Part shown: one piece after another, positions 44,189-55,235 of the stretch
Numbering within the stretch: position 1 is the first letter of the stretch
Layout of the letters: every line of letters begins with the position of its first letter
DNA from: Akanthomyces muscarius
Taxonomy: Eukaryota > Ascomycota > Sordariomycetes > Hypocreales > Cordycipitaceae
DNA: 64,000 nucleotides
Direction: 5' to 3'
NCBI RefSeq assembly: GCF_028009165.1
Contig: NC_079241.1
Location: 5,084,001-5,148,000, forward strand
The notes under the pieces: model-generated
Databases searched by the model: none
What the model saw: only the letters and a program-made list of their open reading frames with translations
What the model was told of the DNA's origin: nothing
Translations under genes and position numbers: made by a program

Positions 44189-46018
44189 ATGGATGTCTAC
44201 GACTACACAACCTCCAACGGCGGAACCGGCGCAAAATTCAAGGGATACACGACGATTATTGCTGGTGTTGCCTCCATCGTCGCCACCGTCGTGTCTGTCC
44301 TGTTCGTGCCGCGCTGCCACGCCCCTCGCCAATCTCCAGAAGCTAACCAGTCCTTACCTCTAGCTCCATATGGCTCCAAGCCAAGAATTATCGCAAGCCG
44401 CTGCTGCAGCGCTACGTCGTTCGAATCCTGCTCATGGTTCCGATATACTCGATAGCATCCTGGACTAGCATGGTCTCGCTCAAGGCCGCCCAATTTGTCG
44501 ATCCCGTCCGTGACATATACGAAGCCTTCACCATCTACACATTCTTTCAGCTTCTAATAAACTACCTTGGCGGCGAGAGATCGCTCATCGTCACGACGCA
44601 CGGACGTGCACCTGTACAACACCTGTGGCCTCTCAACCATGCACTGCCAAAAGTCGACATTTCGGATCCTTACACCTTCCTCTCAATCAAGCGCGGCATT
44701 CTACAGTATGCCTGGCTTAAGCCAATCCTCGCTCTAGCTGCCGTCGTCATGAAAGCCACTGGCACATACCAAGAGGGCTACATTGCAGTCAGCTCTGGCT
44801 ACCTTTGGAGTGGCATCCTCTACAACATCAGTGTCAGCGTCAGCTTGTATTCGCTGGGCCTGTTCTGGGTCTGCATGCATCAAGATTTGAAACCATTCCG
44901 GCCAGTACCCAAATTCCTGTCTATCAAGCTTATCATATTTGCGTCCTATTGGCAGGGCTTTTTCCTGTCCATTCTGGTCTGGCTCGGAGCTATTCCAGAT
45001 GATGTCCAGGGCTATACTCGTGACAACCTAGCTGCGGCCATTCAAGATTTCTTAATTTGTATCGAGATGCCAATCTTTGCAGTGGTGCACTGGTATGCTT
45101 TCTCGTGGTACGACTTTGCAGACAATAGCATACTGTCGGCTCGCATGCCGCTTTCAAGGGCCCTTCGCGACGCCTTTGGTACCAAGGATCTCATCCAAGA
45201 CTCAAAAGAGACGTTCACGGGCGATAAGTACAAATACCGTGCATTTGACTCTGGCGACAAGGTCATGGCGCATGCGGAATCAAGCTCGCGGTTCGCCAGG
45301 CTCGACGCAGGAATGCGATATGAACGGGGGGGAAAGGGCAAGTACTGGCTCCCCAAGCCTGGGAAAACCCAACAATCGCCGCTGCTTGATAATGGTGAGG
45401 GCGGCTCGGCCGACCAGGAATCGCAACGTGATGGCTCGATGGGCACCTTTGACGAGCCTGAAATTGACGCGGATGAGGAGCGCATGTACGAGCAGGCGCG
45501 TCAGCTTGAACATGGCGATTGGAATGCAAGTTGACTACCGCCGGCGCTTTTGGAGTCACAACTGACTAACTGGTATCTAGTATCCCGTCATTACCGCGAA
45601 TGAACCGTTGAGCACTCGGTATGGCTCTTCGTTCAGCAGCCGCGGGGCTTACTCACCTGTTCCTCGACTGAGTCCGCCCCAAAGACGCAGTCCAGCTTCA
45701 CCGGCAAAGCCTGGCACCCCAAAGGCGCAAGACGGCCCTCAAGAGCCAACTGTTATTGCTGTCAAGAAGAAGAAGACGAAGTCCAAGAAGGTTGTTGTCC
45801 ATCATCCGGAACCCGAAGCCGAGGCGCTTCTACCAGATGCCGATCAGGGCGTCGAATCGAGCGCATCTCACACTCGAGATGGAGCAGCAAGCCCGCCTGC
45901 GGTCGATTTGCACAAAGACAAAGTTGCATCTGGAGAAACCGACGACGAAAATAGCGCACCCAAATTTGACGTACAAGGCAGCGAGGAGTTTCGCAATGTA
46001 TGGGGGAGTGGCAGCTGA
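44189..46018 (+). CDS. DUF300/TMEM184-family (OST-alpha-like) membrane protein, Hfl1-like
   Basis: Three exons: 44189-44301, 44364-45525 and 45581-46018, giving 570 aa. The core has about seven TM helices: GYTTIIAGVASIVATVVSVL; then after the joint LLQRYVVRILLMVPIYSIAS, EAFTIYTFFQLLINYLGG, YAWLKPILALAAVVMK, LYNISVSVSLYSLGLFWVCM, LIIFASYWQGFFLSILVWLG and LICIEMPIFAVVHWYAFSW. The C-terminal ~250 residues are cytosolic, charged and end in a Lys-rich patch (VIAVKKKKTKSKK). Intron 1 uses a GTTCGT donor. Intron 2 (45526-45580) uses GCAAGT, so it is a GC-AG intron, and it joins DWN to YPVITANEPLS as in homologues. Yeast and fission-yeast Hfl1 sit in the vacuolar membrane and bind Atg8, and human TMEM184 is related, so a vacuolar role is the best guess. 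Confidence 0.9.
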
Positions 46019-46430
46019 AAGTGGGCAAGCATTGCACAGAGGTTGTTTTGGTAATGGCGAGTTTGTGTCAATTCCATGTCATAGCGGGGTTTATCGGCGT
46101 TCTTTTCGGCGCAAACTTGATCTTTAGGTCTGATATTGGACAAATTAAATACACGGCCTGGCCATCAAGTGCCACAAGATGCATTTCGCGCCCGTTCTAC
46201 ATGAACAGGTGGCCCTTATAGCCTTGTAGTAGCGTGTGGTAGGGCATGGGAGTCGTGCCACCCGTTGACGTGGCTCGCCGCCTTTCTCGATTCAGCTTGG
46301 TAATTTGTGCCCCCATCGGGCCCTGGCGCAAGCCTCGACCGCCCGCAACAAGTGGTTAACTATAAGATGGCTTTCCCCGCACCCGTATGGCTCCGCGCCA
46401 CCTGAGATCCTTGGAACGCCCCAGGCAATC
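46019..46430. other. Intergenic region
   Basis: 3' flank of the DUF300 gene and 5' flank of the Zn2Cys6 gene. No gene is seen. Confidence 0.4.
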
Positions 46431-48266
46431 ATGAACTACAAGTTTGTGCTAGAAAATCGGCGTGAAACTCCCACTGCCGGCCGCTCGGTGAAGCTCGAAG
46501 CTCCTCCCCTCCGAGACACAACTCCGAGGAAAAAGCAATGGACCACAAGAGCAAGGACGGGCTGCATCACATGTCGGTAAGGCACCCTGGAGCTGACGTT
46601 GACTTCCACTCTTGCCGTCATTCTACACATATAACATTATTATCACCAACATGTTTTTGCCGTTGTATCGTCTGACCAAGTACCACCACCAGTGCACGCC
46701 GCGTTAAATGCGACGAGACGAGGCCCGTCTGCCAACGCTGCACCACGAGTCGCGTCGCCTGTCGCGGCTATGAGCTTCCCCCGCCTAGTGCTGACGGCGG
46801 CGCCCATGCCGCCGTCAGCAGCGTCGACATCGCTGCGGTGAGACGGCAGAAGCAGCAGAAGCGCGGCGGAGTATCTGCCGAGATTGAGCCTCCGAGCTGG
46901 GACTACCTAGAGGGAATTCGCTACTGTAAGCAAAGGGGCCACCACGTCCGCGGTGGTCAGGGCACTAGGGGGTTCCGCAAGCTAATGCTGAATGAATGTT
47001 TGGCCCGATAGATTTCGAAGTGGTAAGGCCTGGTCGTGTCTCCGACAAGGGAACCGGGTTCAATGACCCCCCGTTTCACTCTTCCACCTGGAACCGAACC
47101 GCGTTTCTCGGCCAGATTGTCTGCGACCAACTCTCCAAGGCGTCCAAGGCCCGCGGCAAACTGCTCAGGGCAGGCGAGGACCAAGCCTTTGAGCCGTCCT
47201 GGGCCCGCTACTCGCGCAACATGGTCGACGCCATTGAGACCGTCAATCAAAAGATTCGGGACGAGGCGCTGTACCCAAACGAGGCTCCGGCCTTTATGGC
47301 GATTCGGCATCTGCTCGTGCTCGACCTCTACCTGCGGCGAGTCTTGTGGCGAGCTCATTTGAGAGGCACCCTTGCTTATATCCAGCATCGAGGCGGGATC
47401 GACGAGGTGCTCAAGCTAAAGCAGGGGCCGCTCTATGTAAACTTTGCGGTAGAGTACGAGACCTGCCTTTTCCATTCTGTCAGCGATGCATACACACGCA
47501 GAGATGCTGATGGGTGCCCCGCGACCATTTTAGAAACATTATCCACGCGAACACAACCAGCCCAGCCAAGCGGCAGCTCGAAGGCCTTGAAGACTTTACG
47601 GACGAGCAGTTGAAAGGGTCGCTCAGCAACGCCTGCTTTGCGCCGTGCCCGCTGGAGCTGTACCCTCTCATGGTCCACATTACGAGACTGCGCGTGTCTG
47701 TCGCCGACAACCGACGGCTGCCGAGAGCTAGCCTCGCGCTCAAGGTGCAGGACATGTTCAACACGACATGGCACTTTGACCCAGACGAGTGGGCCGAGTC
47801 GGATTCGTGGCACGGTGAAGTCGAGGTTGGGCGCGTGTACGGGCGCGTCTTCCCCATCGCCATCCGACTCTACGGCATCCTGACGCTGCCCGCATCAGCG
47901 CTCATTGCCTGGGCTACTTCTTCGGCGGAAATCAAACTCGCCCATGCGACTCTCACCGGACACAGCATCGTCGAGTCTCTCCGAATCCAGCACCGAGAAG
48001 AGCTCCTGGCACTGCTGAGGAAGAACTGGGGCGCGGTCAAGTACAAGCCCGCGTTGGTGTGGCCGCTGCTGGTGGCTGGCGTGGCCGTGGTAGATGGTGC
48101 GGCCGAGGACCGTCAGTTCGTCGAGGACTGCTTGGACACCATCCTGGCCATGCCAATCACGGCGTGCTCCTTCATCACAGTCGTGGATAAGCTCCGCGCG
48201 TTTTGGCGCTCTGGCAATACGGAATGGGAAGACTGCTGGGATGAGCCGACCGTGGGATCTGCCTGA
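46431..48266 (+). CDS. Zn2Cys6 transcription factor
   Basis: Four exons: 46431-46576, 46693-46925, 47012-47453 and 47534-48266, giving 517 aa. The Zn2Cys6 cluster spans the first joint: C45, C48, C55, C62, C65 and C72, with spacing C-x2-C-x6-C-x6-C-x2-C-x6-C. The segment after it, RGYELPPPSAD and the WDYLEGIRYYFEVVRP motif, marks the start of a fungal-specific regulatory domain of the Fungal_trans_2 (PF11951) type. That domain continues with LLVLDLYLRRV, IHANTTSPAKRQ, VFPIAIRLYGILTLP and CSFITVVDKLRAFW. Intron 3 (47454-47533, GTACGA donor, TTTTAG acceptor) is inferred from the shift between two open frames; without it both frames end early. Targets are unknown. It is next to a secreted GH92 mannosidase gene on the opposite strand, convergent with it. 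Confidence 0.9.
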
Positions 48267-48501
48267 AACAGGAGCCTACATGTTCATTGACGACTTACGA
48301 CGCGTAGATTGCAACATGACGAAGAGTTCAATTCACGGCCTTTAGCAAGTAAAACAGAGTGTGTATGTTATGGTCTGATCTCACTAGACCCTCTTGTTGC
48401 TCTCATTATCCGCCCTCTGAGCCACCAGCGGCTATGTAGGTGCCCAAGTTTCCGAACTGAATCGCATTGTAACACACCAGACTTTCAATCGTCCGCTTGT
48501 C

Positions 48502-51093
48502 TTACTTTTTGCACTTGCCTTTGCCTACTTGCTTCCTCAAGAAGGCTTTGGCATCTTTAGCACTCAGGCTCCCCGGGCTCGGGGGGCGTTCCCCAGTCGC
48601 CCAGCTAGCCGCCTTGGGGCCTAGCACAAACTCGAGCGTGCCGCCGTGCGCAAAGATGTCGTACCAGCTCAGCCAGCTCTTGTTCCACTGCTTCCCGTTG
48701 ACCTTGAGGGACTGGACCTGGTAGGCGTCCTCGGAGCCGCCCTCGCTCGTCATCTTGAGCGTCTTGTCGCCGCCGAGGGCAATCGTCAGGTTCGAGAACC
48801 ATGGCGAGCCGATGAAAAAGGTCGTCTGCCCCGTCATGGGGTAGAGGCCAATCATGTTCCACAGAAGCCACGACTCCATGGCTCCCGCGTCGCTGTTGCC
48901 GGGCAGGCCGTCGCGCGTCGGGTGGTAGTAGGACTTGGCGATGAATCGACTGCGCTCGACGGCCAGGTCCTGGCGGTTGACAAAGTTGTACAGGTACGGT
49001 GTCGTGAAGCTCGGCTCGTTGCCCGGGTTGAAGAGGGTATGTCCAAAAGCGCCGTTGCCGGAAAAGACACCCGGCTCAAACGTCTTTTCAAGACGCTTCA
49101 CAAACATTTCATTGCCGTCGCAGAGCTCAATGAGCTTCGTCAGATCGTGGTGCGCGTTGAAAGAGTATTCCCAGGGGAGCGCCTGGTAGTAATAATCGCG
49201 CCAGTAGCAGCCGCCGCAGGACAGAGGGTCCTGAGATAGGAACCCAGACGTGTTTCGCGGGCCGACAAAGCCGCTGAAGCCCAGCGCAGTCATGTTGGTG
49301 TTCCAGTGGTTGCGCCAGTTGTGGGAGCGGTTAAAGTATCGGTCAAATTCGGCGTCCTTGCCTAGACCTGCCGCGACGGAGGCCAGAGAAAAGTCGTTGA
49401 CAGAACTATATAAGACAGTCAGCAACGCACGTCAAGAAGGTGCAAAGAGATGGCAAAACTTACTATTCCACCGCACGGCTGACAGATCTTGAAAACTTGG
49501 GGGTAATGTAGCCGTACTGCAACCAGTCTGGAAGAGCGCTGCGGCCTTCGCGGGTAGACCCCGTGGGGTCGCGAGAGTCATTGTTGTTTGGGGGAACTTT
49601 TTCGGCATTCTTGACCATGGAGGCAAAGGCGTCGTCCCAGTTGACTTTGCCACGCACGCCTTTGACGTAGGCGTCGGCAAAGACATTGTCCGAGTTGGAG
49701 CCGCCTTGGACAGCGCCGTTGGAGAATGACGATCGCGCGTCGGATACCCAGCCCACGTTGCGCCAAATGTCAATCATGGATCGAAGAAGTTCTTCGTAGT
49801 ACGCGGGTTGCAGAACATGAAGCAGACTGGTTGTACAACGATACTGCAAAAAATCTTGTTTAGCTTGAGGAATCTAAAAAAAGCAACGATAGAAGTTCTC
49901 ACAATGTCCCAAAATGTGAATATATCGTCATAATACGGTTCGTCAGATTTCCACAGCGGATTCTCGCCAGTCTTATTCTGTGGCAGCAGGTGCATAAAGT
50001 ATAGTGCACTGTAGAGTTGGTTGAGCTTGGTCGTGTTTGTCTCGGTTGTTGTTACTTTGCTGAATACTTCCTTGTTCCATACTTGGCGGGTTTGGTCTTG
50101 AACATCCCGAATTTTGCTGCCACGAGGCATCTCTCTCGCCACGCTATCGCAAGCCTGCTGTGTTGAAATAAAGGAGACGCCCACCCGCGACACCACCGAA
50201 GTTTGGTTGAATGTAAAGAGCGCGCCAGCACGAGGCGCTTGGGCTGTGTCCTCTCGCTTGCCATCTTTGCCTTCTGGGCTACGAAAGACCTTGTGCGTGG
50301 CGGGCGCATCAAAGTGGCCGCAGAAATACACAGTCCATGGGGCTGCTCTGTTCCAGCCCTGCGTAAAGGTTAGCAACTCAAGTTCCTTCGACAATGGATA
50401 GAATACCTACATTGTCATATTTACCGGAGCCAGTGTAATACAGGAAGCCTGGCTTGTCTGGCTCATCCAGCACAGTGATATTACCACCGAGATAGTGCTG
50501 GCCTAAACCTTGTCCGCGATACGACGACAACACATGTGAGACGTCAACCCAAATGTTCAAGGGGTTGGAAGTCTTTGGGAACGTATATTGCAGTAGGCCG
50601 GCTTTTGTAGTCGCTGCGAGCTCCACGGTGGTGCCTGAACCAAGCTTTGCTCTGTAGTATCCGACTTCAGTGTAGTCGGGCTCGGCGCGAGTGTCGTTGG
50701 TATTTTGCACAAGAGGGTTGTCAAGCTTGCCCACAACAGGCATTTGTGATACAACTCCGTATTTCGGAGCACCACCAGTGCCGCTCTCATGGAGCATCGA
50801 AAAGCCGGTAAAGTTACCATTCGCAAGATAGCCAGAATAGGCATCAGTCCCGGAATAAAGGTCTGGGCCGAGCTTGACGATACCAAGCGGCCGCGAAACA
50901 CCAGGAAATGTATTTCCACCTCCAATTGAGCCAGTCTGGCGATTGAGTCAGCCTCGAAAATAAACAAAACATGTGGTGGTCTTGGTAATGTAGAGGTCAT
51001 TACATCTGTCAGCGCAAACTTGGACAAGTCGGCATCCGCAGCCGGCGCCGCGGCCGCAAGAGCCACCAACGCAGATACCAAAACGGGGTTCAT
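48502..51093 (-). CDS. Secreted GH92 alpha-mannosidase
   Basis: Five exons: 51004-51093, 50411-50935, 49903-50358, 49464-49843 and 48502-49405, giving 784 aa. Residues 1-21 (MNPVLVSALVALAAAAPAADA) form a signal peptide, so it is secreted. The N-terminal beta domain starts GSIGGGNTFPGVSRPLG and contains FTGFSMLHESGTGGAPKYG. Next comes YFCGHFDAPATHK, and then the (alpha/alpha)6 domain with LWKSDEPYYDDIF, WDIYRCTTSLLHVLQP, DNVFADAYVKG, GNEPSFTTPYLYN and GNSDAGAMESWLLWNMIGLYP; the last includes acidic residues at the family's general base position. GH92 enzymes are calcium-dependent exo-alpha-mannosidases that trim mannose from glycans. All joints keep frame, and the first intron (GTAATG donor) is set by the SKFALTD-TGSIGGG continuity seen in similar fungal proteins. 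The C-terminus is Lys-rich. It probably acts on wall or host mannans. Confidence 0.92.
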
Positions 51094-51540
51094 GGTTTTT
51101 TTTTTTGGTTTTGTTTAATGAGAAGTGCAAGTTTCCTCTGCTACAATTTCCCAGCATTACATCATGTCAGGAGACATGGTCCGTCAGACAGAGTGCGGAG
51201 ATCTTGCTGAGCGCGCCTTGCCAGGCCACTAATGCGGAGCTAGGCAAGGCACTGTTGAAGTTCGTCCGGGCGCACGCCGTCAGCACGCGTCTGTGAGTGG
51301 CCGAAACAGCTCGGATGGTTCCCAACCTGGTAAAGTCCGTGAATGATGATCAGCAAAACAGGAGACAGGCATCAAAAATAGAGGCAAGTGCATCTGCGAT
51401 CAACAACAGTAAAATACGCGCAAAGACTGGGTGGCGGAACAGCAACGGACAGTGTGATTGATATAAGCGCGTTCATGGTATCAAGGGCCTAAAACACATG
51501 GCACTAAACAAGTAGGAGAAGCAATGAAGAAAAAAGGCTC
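51094..51540. other. Short intergenic region
   Basis: Promoter of the GH92 gene (minus) and 3' flank of the acyltransferase gene (minus). No gene is seen. A T-run of ten lies just before the GH92 start. Confidence 0.4.
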
Positions 51541-53043
51541 CTAGGAATCTGACCGGAGACGTGCCAGCGACTCATCAAACTTTACCCAGGCCTTGTCCGA
51601 CACGGTCGCCATGAGCCAGTAGTTATCACCATGGTCTTTGCCAATCACGTAAAAATTATCAGTCGCCCTGATATGACCTTTAACAACCAGATGCAAGTAG
51701 TTCACCATGGTCCCGGTGGGATTTTGCCTCCGTGCGTCATCTTGGCCGCGGCGAATGACGGCTGGGCTAAAGTCTGCCGTCTGCACGTACGCCGCCTTTG
51801 TCAGGTTGTTGGTAAAGATGACGCGCGAGTGCGGCGTCTCCAGAAACTCGAGCTTTGCGCGCTTTTTGCTCCGTAAGCTCTCTCGCACGCGCCTCAGGAG
51901 GAGCGTCATTTGCTGTTCCGACGACTGCTCCATAATTTGCCGCCTGCTCTCGACGGCAATCTCTCCCGTGGATGCGCTCGAGACCTGGGGGGGGAGGTGG
52001 CAGAAGGCCGTGCTGACAATGTTCTGAAGATAGATGCCTCCGCTGCCGGCAAGACACGAAAGCCTTCCCCGGCCGTTGACCAGGTGCATTACCGTCACGG
52101 GGTGTGGCTCGGGCTCAGCAGAGGTGATGGCCTTGACGACCCAGGCTGAGATGGCGTCGCCTTCGGTGATGAAGGTGTCGCCTGCATGTTTCTTGGCTTC
52201 GAGGGTTATCCGATCCACGGCCGATCGTGGCAAGAAAATCTGGCGAGTATCTCGGGGTGTGTAGAATAGCCTGTGCCATAGAAAGAAGACAATGAAAAGA
52301 ACCAGATCTAGTCCGCTCACAAGTTTGGGGCCGGCAAAGGTCCCTCCCGCAAGCTGTGTGTCGTTGTCAAGTGCATCAAGGACATCTTCTTTGGCGCCAA
52401 GAACGGGCGATATTTCGTCGCCTTTGCCAGCTAGCTGCAGCGACCAGCCATGTAAAAGGTGAGTAAGTCCGACGCCGTCGAATAATGTATGCGGCCAAAC
52501 AACAGACACCAGCGTAGCATCTTTGAACGAGGTAGTGAGCAGCGCGATCTGCGGTGCCTTCGTCGCCACGAATTGTTTCATGTCAGATGGAAAGCCTTTC
52601 GGTACGGCGAAACTTCGAAAGTCCATGTCTCCCGCGATAGATTGAGAGTAGGCCGCATCGCGGGGTTCGGGCAAGTGCTTGGCTAAATTATGGTCGTTGA
52701 GGTTCACGGATGAAAAGTCTTGTTTTGTAAAGGCGACAGCTGGCTGGTCGTCAGTGAAGCTTTGCGGAACGCGCAGCTCCAACTTTCCGTCGGTCTGCTG
52801 TAGAATTAATATTGCTTCTCAATTGCGGATATGGAAAGGCGAACGGACGCTTCTGTGAAGGCGGCCGCCGAGCTTTCGCCAGTCGCCATGCTCCAGCAAC
52901 CGCGTAAGCGCGAGATGGAGTTTATCCACGTCTAAAACATCGTTGAATCTAAACAGCCAGGAAACAAACTTCTCATTCATCGAGGCGGCATCACCCAAAT
53001 GTACGGGGTAGACATCGTACTGGTCCTCTGGCGGCGGCGACAT
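51541..53043 (-). CDS. BAHD/trichothecene O-acetyltransferase-like acyltransferase
   Basis: Exons 52849-53043 and 51541-52797 flank a 51-nt intron and encode 483 aa. The donor is GTCCGT and the acceptor could be either of two adjacent CAGs in the same frame. The protein starts MSPPPEDQYDVYPVHLGD and carries LEHGDWRKLGGRLHRS before the joint and GKLELRVPQSF after it. The catalytic H-x-x-x-D is present as PHTLFDG (H168-D172). The second BAHD motif, DFGWG, is not found in its usual place; the segment reads ADFSPAVIRRG. Members move acyl groups from acyl-CoA to hydroxyl or amino groups of small molecules. A hydrophobic stretch (LVLFIVFFLWHRLFY, near 230-245) might be a membrane anchor. The protein looks intact, and the substrate is unknown. 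No PKS or NRPS is nearby. Confidence 0.87.
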
Positions 53044-54101
53044 TGCAAGCTATCCTCCGCGCGTTCCTAGCGAGAGTGGACGTGGATTGTGTTGGTAGAC
53101 AGCTAGGGCGACCTATTGCCGTTATCGAGAGGGTAGGGAGGCATTGGAAAGATATAAGTACTTGGTAGTGCCAACTACGTCGAATAAGTGGAAATCGGCA
53201 CTAATTGGCTCTGGGTAGGGATGCGCGGTGACTTTGTTAGGGAATCGTGCCCCTTTCGCTTGAACTTTATCAACTAGTTACGGAGCGTAGAAAGCCAATG
53301 TGACTTTCGGTGCTGTGTTATCTTGACTGAACTAGTAAACAACTGGACGTGTACCAGTCTCCTATTGTGCCCCGGGGAAACAGCACGATGGTATCGCTGC
53401 TTTTTCATCTTTATTCAACCCGAGCACCCGGACACAGGTGCATGTGATTTAAACGAGACGCTCCCAAGCTAAGGTCGCGAAGCCTTTCAGTAGCGATGGA
53501 TACATTGCCGAGGCCCGCTGCCTACTAAGTCTACACAACCTATTCTCTACGGCCATCGACACGTCGGCACGAAATGTTACTTAATAAAGTGAGTATCCAT
53601 CACATTGCAGTACCGTAAGAACAGTTATGGGTGTCGCCAGAGCTTAAGATCATTTATTTCCAAGTTGAGGACCGGCTGCTATCTTTGGCTGCAGTGATGT
53701 CAAGTAACTGCCCTGCTTGTACTTCGACACTAAGAACCATTTTACCACTACCTGCCTTGAAATTACGCTGCAAGTTGTTACCTTTCAACTCTTGGCCGCC
53801 CTTTCTGCCTTTACATTACCTCTTAGAAACCTTCACACATTGAACATTGTGCCGTCAGATCGGCGCTATGCTATAAGAGGGGTTCTCAAACCAGCAAAAT
53901 TGTTTGTATAGTTGGACACAGACTGTCCCACCAATTTAATTTTCAATGAAAAAATTAGGTCTGAATTCACCCAACACACTGTGGACTAAATCACAGGCGA
54001 AGAAGGCGAGCCACTACGAGAGCTCTATATCCACGCCCCATACTAAGCTAGTTTCGTTTTCATATCAACGTGGCTATAGCGGAGTAAATATGCGCATTGT
54101 C
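53044..54101. other. Intergenic region
   Basis: About 1 kb without a supported gene. The frames at 53631-53911 are short and lack a domain. It is the 5' flank of the acyltransferase gene. Confidence 0.45.
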
Positions 54102-54656
54102 TCAGTCAATGCGGTCACCCTCGGAGCCCTCCGTGCCGTCAAGCTGTCCAATGTACAAAAGGTCATGCAGGGTCTGAGTCCATTGTCCATCTTCCTCGCT
54201 CCACCAATACCGCACCTTGACCAGCATGCCCTGTCTCAGCCCTTTCAAATCAACACTCTCGTCGTTCCACATGTCGACCCTCATTCCAACCCAGCGCTCC
54301 TTTTGTGCCTTTTTACTGAGCTCCTCGGCACTTGCGAACCCCGCAGGCGCGACTTGATCGTCTGTCCCAAATTCGAACTCGTCTTGCCGCAGGGGCCGGA
54401 TAGTGCAGCCTTTCTTGCCGCGTCCCTCGGCGGCAGAGGACGCCAGGGTGAGGCCGGAGCTGGCGGCAGCTTCATGCATTTTCTGCAGGATGGTATCTTT
54501 GTTGCGGGCTGCAAACGATGGAATCGGGCGACAGATCTGATGGCATGACGGGGAGAGGAAAAGTCCCTTCTCTTTGATATCGGCAGTGTCACGGTATTCC
54601 TTGTATAGTTTCCTGAGAGAATTTGTAGTCTCAGATTGTGAACTAACAGACGACAT
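54102..54656 (-). CDS. Conserved fungal protein, possibly NTF2/SnoaL-like (184 aa)
   Basis: A single exon from the ATG at 54656-54654; an in-frame ATG six codons earlier is less likely. It reads MSSVSSQSETTNSLRKLYKEY, then FLSPSCHQICRPIPSF, IRPLRQDEFEFG, KERWVGMRVDMWNDE and GMLVKVRYWWSEEDGQWTQTLHDLLYI. A short N-terminal helix, a central loop and a strand-rich C-terminal half with 'VRYWWSEEDGQW' resemble small cone-shaped NTF2-like folds seen in uncharacterised fungal proteins. This is a judgement by shape, without a motif. There is no signal peptide or TM segment. I recognise no function. Confidence 0.65.
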   Translation of the reverse strand: MSSVSSQSETTNSLRKLYKEYRDTADIKEKGLFLSPSCHQICRPIPSFAARNKDTILQKMHEAAASSGLTLASSAAEGRGKKGCTIRPLRQDEFEFGTDDQVAPAGFASAEELSKKAQKERWVGMRVDMWNDESVDLKGLRQGMLVKVRYWWSEEDGQWTQTLHDLLYIGQLDGTEGSEGDRID

Positions 54657-55052
54657 GACGAAAGAACACGGCACTGTAGGGAATCGTAATCACGGCGGAT
54701 GAGGACAGCGATGATGATTCAGAGTGTGCGTCAGTCAAGCTGAGCATAAGCCGGCTGAAGAAAGGTCTACTCATGTTTAGAGTGGACGCTGAACCTGCCT
54801 GAACTAGGCTGCAACCTGCCGCAAGACCATGTTAAGAACAGGAAAGAAAGGTACTTGGTCGGTACAGCTATTTTTGCTAAATTTGTTAGACAGTAGTGGC
54901 TCGCAATAATTAGAAGTAGATTGCATTTTTATGGTAGCTATAAAATCATCATCATCTTTCATACATATGCCCCGTCATACACATGCCGAGGTCAACGACT
55001 GCGATTAGGTAGCAACAGGTGCGACTAGTGCGGTCGCCATCTGGAAACTTAT
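54657..55052. other. Short intergenic region
   Basis: Contains A+T-rich sequence near 54870-54960. No gene is seen. Confidence 0.4.
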
Positions 55053-55235
55053 TTAGTGGCAGCCAGCGCACCATGCCACCGTGCTGTCGCCGCAGATGCA
55101 GCACCAGGTGGTGCAGTCCTCGATTCCATCGCGCATCTCGAGCGCAAACGTGCCCCGGCTCTTGAGACCAGAAGTCATGGGCTGTGCGGCGACGAGGCCG
55201 GCCAGGAGGGCGACGAGAGAAACAGACAGCTGCAT
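55053..55235 (-). CDS. Very small secreted cysteine-rich peptide (60 aa)
   Basis: A single exon of 60 codons. Residues 1-17 or so (MQLSVSLVALLAGLVAA) are a clean signal peptide followed by QP. The mature part of about 43 residues has six Cys at 41, 45, 46, 48, 56 and 59 in the pattern C-x3-C-C-x-C-x7-C-x2-C, packed into the last 20 residues. A KSR site at 25-27 could be a processing point. No family is recognised. The compact Cys cluster fits a disulphide-stabilised peptide, such as an effector-like or antimicrobial-type fungal peptide. Short genes of this kind are easily missed, but the combination of a strong signal sequence and six clustered Cys argues that it is real. The 3' side (55052 and below) shows no continuation. 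Confidence 0.62.
   Translation of the reverse strand: MQLSVSLVALLAGLVAAQPMTSGLKSRGTFALEMRDGIEDCTTWCCICGDSTVAWCAGCH

Noticed and set aside
43736..44455. Extended N-terminus for the DUF300 protein
   Set aside because: The family begins at the MDVYDY position (44189). Upstream codons read as promoter sequence, and the frame after 44301 runs into the intron.
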